Source: Desulfuromonadales bacterium (GTDB lineage Bacteria > Desulfobacterota > Desulfuromonadia > Desulfuromonadales > BM103). Taken from it: a stretch of DNA of 13,862 nucleotides. The DNA lies in contig DAOVNV010000034.1 in assembly GCA_030630015.1 (NCBI GenBank), forward strand, positions 1 through 13,862, read 5' to 3'. Of the stretch, positions 6,913 to 12,653 are shown piece after piece. The notes beneath the pieces are model-generated. The model was given only the letters and a program-made list of their open reading frames with translations, had not been told where the DNA came from and ran no database searches. A program made the position numbers and the translations under genes. Within the stretch, counting starts at the first letter, position 1; each line of letters starts with the position of its first letter.

Positions 6913-7368
6913 CTACTCGCCACTGGTTTCGTTAAGGACCATGACCTTGCGGTCAATGACGTCCTTGTGGGACAGGCGCAACAGGAGTGCGAGTTGGCGG
7001 GCCAGAGCGGCTTCGTATTTATCGAGGGTGCCGTCCGCGTAAATGATGCGCCAGAGAGCTTCCATGACATCGAGTTTTTCCTCGCGTGAAAAGTGTGCAT
7101 TGATTTCACGAGCGAACTGGAAGAGATCGAGGCTCTCGTCCCTTTCCTGATGCGCATAGTCAACCAGTTCGGCAACCGCAGCCGCTGACATCTCGAACTT
7201 ATGTGCGAGCAGATCATGAACCACGCGCGCTTCAACTGCGTGGTAGTGACCATCACTGTGGGCCACCTCAAGCAGCAACGCACAGGTCGCAACCTGAACA
7301 CGCTCAAAACGTTCCTCATTGCTTACAGTGGTTTCTGACTGCAGCAGATTTTTAATCAGGCCAATCAC
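6913..7368 (-). CDS. TerB-like helical protein
   Basis: The 151-residue, all-helical protein fits the TerB / tellurite-resistance fold (PF05099). It has two symmetry-related acidic metal-binding-type segments, AHSDGHYHAVE (36-46) and YADGTLDKYE (110-119), each the hallmark DG...E pattern, and a C-terminal ARQLALLLRLSHKD helix. No signal peptide or membrane helix is seen, so it is probably cytoplasmic. The start is GTG at 7368, preceded by GGTAGGAAG; that Shine-Dalgarno sequence overlaps the stop codon of the DUF190 gene five bases upstream, so the two genes are one operon. Isolated TerB-like genes are common, and most have no proven link to tellurite. There is no other ter gene here. The function is unknown. 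Confidence 0.75.
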   Translation of the reverse strand: MIGLIKNLLQSETTVSNEERFERVQVATCALLLEVAHSDGHYHAVEARVVHDLLAHKFEMSAAAVAELVDYAHQERDESLDLFQFAREINAHFSREEKLDVMEALWRIIYADGTLDKYEAALARQLALLLRLSHKDVIDRKVMVLNETSGE

Positions 7369-7373
7369 GCTTC

Positions 7374-7706
7374 CTACCTTTCGCCAAACCGGATCACCCG
7401 GGCTTTTTCAAGAGTAATCAGCCCCCCCTGAAACATGCCCTCGATCAGCGGTAGAATTTCATCAATTTTTTCCTGCTGCTCTACAACCTCAACAACCACC
7501 GGCAAATCCTGGCTGAGTCGCAGCAGGCGATCGGTGTGTTTGACGCTGCTGCGGCCAAAGCCCATGGCACCCTTCAGTACGGTCGCCCCCGAAAAACCCT
7601 CTTCAATGAGCATATCCACGAGAGCTTCAAACAGCGGCTTTTTTTCGAAGCGGTCATTTTCACTGATGAAAATCCGCATTAGAATCATTTCTTGCTGTTC
7701 AGACAT
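7374..7706 (-). CDS. DUF190 family protein (PF02641)
   Basis: This small cytoplasmic protein of 110 residues has the DUF190 signature: MRIFISENDRFEKKPLFEALVD-type opening (10-31), GFSGATVLKGAMGFG (37-51), SQDLPVVVEVVEQ (65-77) and a final GGLITLEKARVIRF. The fold is ferredoxin-like and resembles PII signal proteins. DUF190 genes often neighbour crcB, as here, and are presumed to assist fluoride handling, but the role is not established. The open frame reaches 7829, yet AGGGAGG lies seven bases upstream of the ATG at 7706, and the longer version would translate through a REP palindrome. The 5-nt gap to the TerB-like gene points to co-translation. Confidence 0.9.
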   Translation of the reverse strand: MSEQQEMILMRIFISENDRFEKKPLFEALVDMLIEEGFSGATVLKGAMGFGRSSVKHTDRLLRLSQDLPVVVEVVEQQEKIDEILPLIEGMFQGGLITLEKARVIRFGER

Positions 7707-7766
7707 CGCTTCCTCCCTCTGATCCGCTGTATCATTTGAAATTCGGGGATAGCACCTTACTCCCCC

Positions 7767-7844
7767 TGTAGGAGCGGTCTTCAGACCGCGAAACGGATTT
7801 ATCACAACCCTAAATCTATTCGCGACCAAAAGGTCGCTCCTACA
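7767..7844. repeat. Pair of facing REP-like palindromes (BIME)
   Basis: The left unit (7767-7792) reads TGTAGGAGCGGTC... with an internal hairpin GCGGTCT/AGACCGC. The right unit (7819-7844), read on the minus strand, is TGTAGGAGCGACC... with GCGACC/GGTCGC. They are mirror copies about a 26-nt spacer and both begin with the GTAG tetranucleotide typical of REPs mobilised by RAYT transposases. No RAYT gene is in the window. The pair lies between crcB and the DUF190 gene and could halt transcription or protect mRNA ends. Confidence 0.85.
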
Positions 7845-7861
7845 AATTATTCAGTCCATAG

Positions 7862-8233
7862 TCATATCTGGCGTGCCACGAAAATACCGAGCGCCGCAGC
7901 AAAAATGCAAACCATCACATTCAACAGAATATTTGCACCCGCTGAACCGAAACTCCCCTCTTCCAGCAACCGAACTGTCTCAAGTGAAAATGTCGAGAAA
8001 GTCGTAAAACCTCCCATGAAACCAACCGTGATGCCAATCCGCAATTCCGGACTCAGAAGCGTACTGTGCTGACTCGCCTCCATGATCACGCCAAGCAGAA
8101 AGGAACCGACCAGATTGACCACCAGGGTTCCGTAAGGAAGTGCATTCCCCGCTGCAGTGTAAACCCAGCCGGACATCAGATAGCGCGACACGCACCCGAA
8201 AGCCCCGAAAAGTCCTATGTAGAGAAGTTGCAT
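7862..8233 (-). CDS. crcB: Fluoride ion channel CrcB/Fluc
   Basis: This 123-residue inner-membrane protein exports fluoride as a dual-topology dimer. Family motifs are all present: GAFGCVSRY (10-18), PYGTLVVNLVGSF (33-45) with the pore Asn40, and GFMGGFTTFSTFSLE (71-85) with the Phe-box residues and the TTFST sodium-site region. Four hydrophobic segments cover about 2-20, 32-52, 66-90 and 98-120. I prefer ATG 8233 because AGGTGA lies about six bases upstream; an in-frame GTG at 8242 adds three residues and has a poorer binding site. The transcription start predicted from the promoter at 8266-8294 gives a leader of only about 26 nt, too short for a fluoride riboswitch. Confidence 0.94.
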   Translation of the reverse strand: MQLLYIGLFGAFGCVSRYLMSGWVYTAAGNALPYGTLVVNLVGSFLLGVIMEASQHSTLLSPELRIGITVGFMGGFTTFSTFSLETVRLLEEGSFGSAGANILLNVMVCIFAAALGIFVARQI

Positions 8234-8265
8234 CACTTTCACCTGTCCAGCTTCTTGATCCGGCT

Positions 8266-8294
8266 ATTATGCGAGGACGCGCCAGAACTGTCAA
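8266..8294 (-). promoter_or_regulatory. Sigma-70-type promoter of crcB
   Basis: On the minus strand, TTGACA (plus 8289-8294) and CATAAT (plus 8266-8271) are separated by exactly 17 bases. This matches consensus at 11 of 12 positions. The -10 box lies 32 bases from the preferred ATG. Confidence 0.8.
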
Positions 8295-8302
8295 TAAAAG
8301 CG

Positions 8303-8331
8303 AGGTGCGCGGGTCCCGCGTACCTTGTTTT
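8303..8331. terminator. Hairpin with T-runs between the divergent crcB and rpoH promoters
   Basis: AGGTGCGCGG (8303-8312) pairs with CCGCGTACCT (8316-8325) over ten positions including one G-T pair, with a 3-nt loop. TGTTTTAT follows on the plus strand, and CGCTTTTATT follows on the minus strand, so it could stop transcripts in either direction. On the minus strand the core reads GGTACGC-GGGAC, similar to the 7-bp repeat family of this window. Confidence 0.55.
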
Positions 8332-8337
8332 ATAAGG

Positions 8338-8367
8338 TTGCAATTAATATTCAGTTTGGTATATATA
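8338..8367 (+). promoter_or_regulatory. Probable vegetative promoter of rpoH
   Basis: TTGCAA (8338-8343) and TATATA (8362-8367) are 18 bases apart. The expected start of transcription falls inside the CIRCE operator, which begins at the next base. Several overlapping AT-rich -10 choices exist, so the exact box is uncertain. Confidence 0.6.
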
Positions 8368-8394
8368 TTAGCACTCTTCAGCAGGGAGTGCTAA
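8368..8394 (+). promoter_or_regulatory. CIRCE operator (HrcA binding site)
   Basis: TTAGCACTC (8368-8376), a 9-nt spacer, then GAGTGCTAA (8386-8394). Both arms match the CIRCE consensus at every position. It overlaps the predicted rpoH transcription start and lies 51 bases before the preferred start codon, so HrcA should repress rpoH until heat or misfolded protein titrates the GroE chaperonin. Confidence 0.95.
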
Positions 8395-8445
8395 GCACCC
8401 TACTGACAGGGGGCAGAATTCAGTCACAAAAGGATGGTAGAACCG

Positions 8446-9300
8446 ATGACAACGATGAACTTCCCGGTCGTAACCGATACTTTTGAACACTATATGGCGC
8501 AGATCAACCAGTTTGAACTGTTGAGTGCCAAAGAAGAGCATGATCTGGCATGCCGTTTCCGTGACCATGGCGATATCGACGCAACCCATCGACTGATATG
8601 CTCCAATCTACGTTTCGTTGTGAAAGTTGCCCACGAGTACCGGGGCTATGGTCTACGCTTGCTGGACCTGGTCCAGGAAGGAAATATCGGCCTGATGAAG
8701 GCCGTCAAAAAGTTTGATCCTGACCGTGGCATTCGCCTGATTACCTACGCTGTGTGGTGGATCAGGGCCTACATGCATAATTTCATCATGCGCAGCTGGT
8801 CGATGGTCAAAATTGGCACGACCCAAGCTCAACGCAAGCTTTTCTTCAAGTTGGGACAGACCCGCAATGCCCTTCGCAACCTGACCGGGTCAGAAGATTA
8901 TGAAGAAATCGCCAATGAACTTGACGTCAACCAGGACGTCGTTATGGAAATGAGCCAGCGGATGGGTCAGCGCGACTCGTCCCTTGACATGCAACTGACC
9001 GATGAGGGCGACTTTACCTTGCTCGACACCCTGGCCGACGAACGCGACAGCCAGGAAAATTCTCTGATCGACAAGCAGAACCGGATAAAACTGGCAGAAA
9101 AAATTGGTGAAGCATTGGCAACCCTGAAAACAAGGGAGAAATATATCGTTGAGCAACGGCTACTATGTGAAACACCGCTCACCCTTCAAGAACTAGCCGA
9201 CGAATTCGGCATCAGCAGAGAACGGGTTCGCCAGATCGAACAGAAGTCTCTAAAAAAACTCAAAACGGCTCTTGGCGACATAACTATTGAGGACATGTGA
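8446..9300 (+). CDS. rpoH: RNA polymerase heat-shock sigma factor RpoH (sigma-32)
   Basis: This 284-residue group 3 sigma factor directs RNA polymerase to heat-shock promoters. Region 2 is plain at about 74-109 (DLVQEGNIGLMKAVKKFDP... TYAVWWIRA). The RpoH box, QRKLFFKL at 129-136, separates it from RpoD and RpoS. Region 4 carries a helix-turn-helix at about 245-272 (LQELADEFGISRERVRQIEQ). I prefer ATG 8446, which has AAGGA at 8430-8434 at reasonable spacing. ATG 8434 is in frame and adds four residues, but the AGG abuts it. Control by HrcA through the CIRCE element links the two classical heat-shock circuits. No other heat-shock gene lies nearby; bamD follows with its own possible promoter. 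Confidence 0.95.
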   Translation: MTTMNFPVVTDTFEHYMAQINQFELLSAKEEHDLACRFRDHGDIDATHRLICSNLRFVVKVAHEYRGYGLRLLDLVQEGNIGLMKAVKKFDPDRGIRLITYAVWWIRAYMHNFIMRSWSMVKIGTTQAQRKLFFKLGQTRNALRNLTGSEDYEEIANELDVNQDVVMEMSQRMGQRDSSLDMQLTDEGDFTLLDTLADERDSQENSLIDKQNRIKLAEKIGEALATLKTREKYIVEQRLLCETPLTLQELADEFGISRERVRQIEQKSLKKLKTALGDITIEDM

Positions 9301-9307
9301 TTAACGA

Positions 9308-9337
9308 TTGACAAACTGGGCAACTTGCCGTTATCTA
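9308..9337 (+). promoter_or_regulatory. Possible promoter of bamD
   Basis: A consensus TTGACA at 9308-9313 is followed, 18 bases later, by TATCTA (9332-9337), which is a weak -10. It lies just after the rpoH stop codon. Read-through from rpoH is equally possible because no strong terminator separates the genes. Confidence 0.4.
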
Positions 9338-9400
9338 GGAGGCTGTAATTTTAATCTGAATTGATCCGTTTTGAGCTTACCATCACCAAGGTATTTGACT

Positions 9401-10141
9401 ATGTATCGTGTTCTGGGCCTCTTCGTTTTGCTTCTGCTCGCAGCCTGCTCGTCAAAAACAGCTGTTCCGACCGACGACAATCAAGCCGCCGTCTATTTCC
9501 AGAAAGGCGAAAGTTATTTTGAAAGCGGCCTGTACCATGACGCCATTGCCTCTTGGGAAAAGGTGCGTGAGAGCTTTTTTTCTCCGGAACTGAACACCCT
9601 TGCTGAACTCAAAATCGCTGAGGCCCATTTCCTCGGCGGTGAATACCTCGAAGCATCAGTCGCATACGAAGAATTTCTCAAAAACTACCCTAACCACGCA
9701 CGTACCCCAGACGTTCTCTACCACCTGGGGATTGCCTACAACAACCAGTTGCGCAGCCCCGACCAGGACCAGACAGCGACCCGCAATGCTCTCTCGACCT
9801 TCCGTGCCCTACAGACCCGTTTTCCCGATGACCCGAGGACTGGAGAAGTACAAGCCGATATTGTCCGCTGCCTGAACCGACTGGGCGCCAACGAACTCGT
9901 TGTCGCAAAGTTTTATCTCAAGACCGGACACTATTCAGCCGCCATCAACCGGATTGAAGATCTTTTCAAACGGTATCCCGACTACTATAAAAACGACGAA
10001 GCATACCTTTATCTTGGCCAAGCCTATTTTAAGAGTGGTGATCGAGAAAAAGCGATTGAGGCCTTCAACACGCTCTCCAACGCGTATCCCAGAAGTGAAT
10101 ATGTCTCCGACGCCGAGAAGTTTGTCAAGAAACATTTCTGA
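9401..10141 (+). CDS. bamD: Outer-membrane assembly lipoprotein BamD (TPR protein)
   Basis: The 246-residue lipoprotein starts with MYRVLGLFVLLLLAAC: a short signal peptide with lipobox LAAC and acylated Cys16, followed by SS, which does not block transport to the outer membrane. Five tetratricopeptide-like helix pairs follow, e.g. AVYFQKGESYFESGLYHDAI (30-49), EYLEASVAYEEFLKNYP (81-97) and AYLYLGQAYFKSGDREKAIE (201-220). The central DVLYHLGIAYNNQ...DQDQTATRNALSTF (104-134) and FYLKTGHYSAAINRIE (171-186) stretches match BamD, which helps BamA insert barrels. ATG 9401 is chosen over TTG 9371 because it yields the lipoprotein signal; AAGG at 9388-9391 lies nine bases upstream. A general TPR lipoprotein such as a CpoB relative is the less likely alternative. 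Confidence 0.88.
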   Translation: MYRVLGLFVLLLLAACSSKTAVPTDDNQAAVYFQKGESYFESGLYHDAIASWEKVRESFFSPELNTLAELKIAEAHFLGGEYLEASVAYEEFLKNYPNHARTPDVLYHLGIAYNNQLRSPDQDQTATRNALSTFRALQTRFPDDPRTGEVQADIVRCLNRLGANELVVAKFYLKTGHYSAAINRIEDLFKRYPDYYKNDEAYLYLGQAYFKSGDREKAIEAFNTLSNAYPRSEYVSDAEKFVKKHF

Positions 10142-10194
10142 TCGTTCTTTTCTATAACCTGGACTCACGAGTAAACGGCGGATCCAAAGGTAAT

Positions 10195-10238
10195 TTTGCA
10201 CAAAAAAACCATCCACTCGGATGGTTTTTTTGTGCAAA
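10195..10238. terminator. Strong bidirectional terminator after bamD
   Basis: A perfect 20-bp stem (10195-10214 with 10219-10238) has a 4-nt loop, ACTC. Its core is CCATCC/GGATGG flanked by A7 and T7, so the stem works as a classic terminator on either strand. It lies 53 bases past the bamD stop. Confidence 0.93.
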
Positions 10239-10289
10239 TTCCAGCAGTCAGAGCTTTCGTACTGTATATTGCATACAATCTGTTTTCAC

Positions 10290-10318
10290 TTGACTTGCTC
10301 CATGCACCATATTATAAG
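10290..10318 (+). promoter_or_regulatory. Sigma-70-type promoter of the CoA-transferase gene
   Basis: TTGACT (10290-10295) and TATAAG (10313-10318) are 17 bases apart, matching consensus at 10 of 12 positions. Transcription would begin near 10325 and give an untranslated leader of about 220 nt (to 10544). In the leader I see only small features: a CTTTAGG direct repeat (10433-10439 and 10451-10457), a short GCCC/GGGC hairpin and a CGGG/CCCG hairpin. No known riboswitch is recognised. Confidence 0.7.
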
Positions 10319-10544
10319 AAGCACTGGGTAAAACATAATTTTATAAACTATATACGTCAGTTTTTCTCCGTCACATAGCCTTCTGTTGGTGGCGGCTGAT
10401 ACGAAATTTAATGTTTTCAACAAGTTTTGTTCGCTTTAGGTTTGATCGAGCCCTTTAGGGGCGTTGTTTAAATCCGCTGAGATCATCTTGGCACTCATCG
10501 ACATACGGGTGTATCCCGCATCTATCCAATGAGGAGGAGAGAGA

Positions 10545-12101
10545 ATGTCCAACCACGGAACCTTAGAAAGTCGCGTTCGCAACAAAGAACTGCTTAAGCT
10601 GGTCAAAACCCCTGAGCAGTGCGTCGAGTACTTCAAGGACGGCATGAACGTTGGCATGTCCGGTTTTACGCCGGTCGGCTACCCGAAAGTTGTCCCTGTC
10701 GCGCTGTGTGATCATGTTGAAAAGAACAACCTGCAAGGCAAATTGAAGCTCAACCTGTTCATCGGCGCTTCCATCGGTGCTGAAGTCGAAGACCGCATGG
10801 CGACTCTCGACATGATCGATCGCCGCTGGCCGTATCAGACCGGCAAAGAACTCGGTAAGGCCATTAACAGTGGCAAAATCCGCATGGGTGATAAGCACCT
10901 GTCCATGTTTGCTCAGGATCTGAAGTTTGGTTTCTTCACCAAGGACAGCGGCGGCGGACTTGACCTTGGCGTTATCGAAGCTTCGGCCATCACTGAAAAT
11001 GGGGACATCATTCTCTCCGGTGCTGTTGGTTGCGCCAACGAAGTCATCGATATTGCCGACAAGATCATTGTTGAGATCAATACCGGTCTGCCTTCATTTG
11101 AAGGGATGCACGACATCTTCATGACCGACGTACCTCCTTATCGTCAAATTATCCCTCTCACGGATGCCAAGCAGCGTATCGGCACACCCTGGGTTCCGAC
11201 CGACACGAGCAAGATCGTCGCCATCGTTGAGTCCAAGATGCCGGACAACGGTCGCGCCCTGCGTGGCACCGACCCGCAAGCCCAGGCCATTGCTGACAAC
11301 ATCGTTGACTTCTTCTCCGTTGAAGTTAAAGCCGGCCGCCTGCCGAAGAACCTGCTGCCGTTGCAGTCCGGTGTCGGTTCAATCGCCAACGCGGTTGTTG
11401 GTGGTCTGACCACCTCACCCTTTGAGGACCTGATCGTTTTCACCGAAGTTCTGCAGGACACCTTCCTGGACTTCATGGACTCCGGCAAATGCAAGTATAT
11501 CAACTGCACCTCCTTGTCACTGTCCAACGAAGGCTTTGAATTGTGGTGGAAAGACTTTGCCAAGTATAAGAACATGGTCCTGATGCGCCCGCAGCAGATT
11601 TCAAACAACCCGGAAGTTATCCGTCGTCTCGGCGCTATCGGCATGAACACTCCGCTGGAATTTGATATCTTCGCCCATGCCAACTCCACTCACGCTGGTG
11701 GTACCCGCATGCTGAACGGTATCGGTGGTTCCGGCGACTTCGAGCGGAATGCTTACATCTCCATGATGCACTGCCCGTCATGTCGTGCAAGCAAAACTGA
11801 TGAGTTCGGTATCTCCGGCGTTGTTCCGAAGGTACCGCACGTTGACCATACCGAGCACGATATCGATGTTCTGGTCACCGAGCAGGGTCTGGCTGACCTG
11901 CGTGGCATGTCCCCACTTGATCGTGCTCGCGAAATCATCAACAAGTGTGCTCACCCGACCTACAAAGACTACCTCACCGATTACCTCGAGCGTGGTATCA
12001 AGGCAACCGGTGGGCATCACGAGCCGCAGCTGCTCGACGAGTGCTACAACCTGCACCTCAACCTCGCCAAAAACGGCACCATGCGTTTCTGGGAGAAGTA
12101 A
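10545..12101 (+). CDS. Succinyl-CoA:acetate CoA-transferase (acetyl-CoA hydrolase/transferase family)
   Basis: The 518-residue cytoplasmic enzyme belongs to class I CoA-transferases (PF02550 and PF13336). It should move CoA from succinyl-CoA to acetate, making acetyl-CoA and succinate; in Geobacter relatives this replaces succinyl-CoA synthetase while activating acetate. Visible landmarks are GMSGFTPVGYPK (37-48), LPLQSGVGSIANAVVGGL (271-288), the catalytic Glu301 in FTEVLQD (equivalent to the Glu that forms the glutamyl-CoA intermediate in AarC), NGIGGSGDFERNA (391-403) and VTEQGLADLRGMSP (444-457). Length agrees with the family. The start is secured by AGGAGG at 10532-10537, seven bases upstream. 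It stands alone between two strong terminators with its own promoter. Substrate preference cannot be proved from sequence; acetyl-CoA hydrolase activity is the alternative. Confidence 0.9.
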   Translation: MSNHGTLESRVRNKELLKLVKTPEQCVEYFKDGMNVGMSGFTPVGYPKVVPVALCDHVEKNNLQGKLKLNLFIGASIGAEVEDRMATLDMIDRRWPYQTGKELGKAINSGKIRMGDKHLSMFAQDLKFGFFTKDSGGGLDLGVIEASAITENGDIILSGAVGCANEVIDIADKIIVEINTGLPSFEGMHDIFMTDVPPYRQIIPLTDAKQRIGTPWVPTDTSKIVAIVESKMPDNGRALRGTDPQAQAIADNIVDFFSVEVKAGRLPKNLLPLQSGVGSIANAVVGGLTTSPFEDLIVFTEVLQDTFLDFMDSGKCKYINCTSLSLSNEGFELWWKDFAKYKNMVLMRPQQISNNPEVIRRLGAIGMNTPLEFDIFAHANSTHAGGTRMLNGIGGSGDFERNAYISMMHCPSCRASKTDEFGISGVVPKVPHVDHTEHDIDVLVTEQGLADLRGMSPLDRAREIINKCAHPTYKDYLTDYLERGIKATGGHHEPQLLDECYNLHLNLAKNGTMRFWEK

Positions 12102-12133
12102 TCTAAGTTTCACAATTTATGTTGCAATAAAAT

Positions 12134-12168
12134 GGCCCCGCCGGTTTTCCGGCGGGGCCTTATTTATT
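12134..12168 (+). terminator. Rho-independent terminator of the CoA-transferase gene
   Basis: GGCCCCGCCGG (12134-12144) pairs perfectly with CCGGCGGGGCC (12149-12159) around a TTTT loop. TTATTTATT follows. It lies 32 bases past the stop codon. Confidence 0.95.
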
Positions 12169-12653
12169 CATTCTGGTTATCGACTTCGCTCCAGTAAATC
12201 CATTACGAAAGCAAACATTGGCCACAGACCCATACGGACAGGGGCGGGATGTAAAACCGGAACTCCGAAAAGTGCACAATCATCCTCACGCTCGTTCGCT
12301 ACACTCACTTAAGGCACTATGATCACAAAGGAAACCCATTTTCAGGTTTTGATCTTCAACCTATAAATTCGCTTTTGCCCTTGTTCTTCTTAGTGGGCTT
12401 TGTGGCTTTGTGCGAGACAAGGTTTTGCTTTTGTCCCGCAGTTGTCCGTGCGTGTCTGTGGCAAAAAAGGCTTCCGTTTTTGTTTTTCAATCGACCAATC
12501 AGAATCCATAGCGAAACGTCATTAAAGAACGAGAGGCTCGAAAAGATTATGGTTTTTCTCAGCATTCTCTGTGTCTCAGCGTTATAAAAGCCAGGCTTCA
12601 GAATCCGCACAAGCTACAGTAAAGAGGAAAAACAGAGTACAGATGACACTCAT
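12169..12653. repeat. Gene-free stretch of degenerate intergenic repeats
   Basis: No convincing gene is seen in these 485 bases. They hold an inverted pair of 20-mers matching at 17 positions (GCCACAGAC... at 12221-12240 plus, 12443-12462 minus). They also hold two tandem GCTTTGTG units (12397-12412) and TCTCAGC direct repeats (12557-12563, 12574-12580) inside a stretch that reads ACGCTGAGACACAGAGA on the minus strand. The texture of short 'CACAGA/GAGACACAGAG' words matches the low-complexity intergenic repeats I recall from Geobacter-like and Chlorobium genomes; not verified here. An 84-codon open frame on the minus strand is a by-product of these words. Confidence 0.55.

Noticed and set aside
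7707..7829. 41-residue N-terminal extension of the DUF190 protein
   Set aside because: It would translate through a REP palindrome, whereas a strong Shine-Dalgarno sequence lies directly before ATG 7706, which also gives the family's usual length.
8234..8433. Fluoride riboswitch upstream of crcB
   Set aside because: No crcB-motif core (for example the GATGACTCC-type segment) is seen on the minus strand, and the predicted promoter leaves a leader of about 26 nt.
9319..9330. GGCA/TGCC mini-hairpin between rpoH and bamD as a terminator
   Set aside because: The stem is only four pairs with no T-run. It also lies in the spacer of the possible bamD promoter.
10196..10378. 60-codon open frame after bamD
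   Set aside because: It begins within the terminator stem and crosses the CoA-transferase promoter. There is no ribosome binding site and the translation resembles no family.
12356..12610. 84-codon open frame on the minus strand in the gene-free gap
   Set aside because: Its translation is made of repeat words (NAETQR, CHRHARTTAGQ, SHKATKPTKKN) that arise from low-complexity intergenic repeats. It has no clear ribosome binding site or family resemblance.
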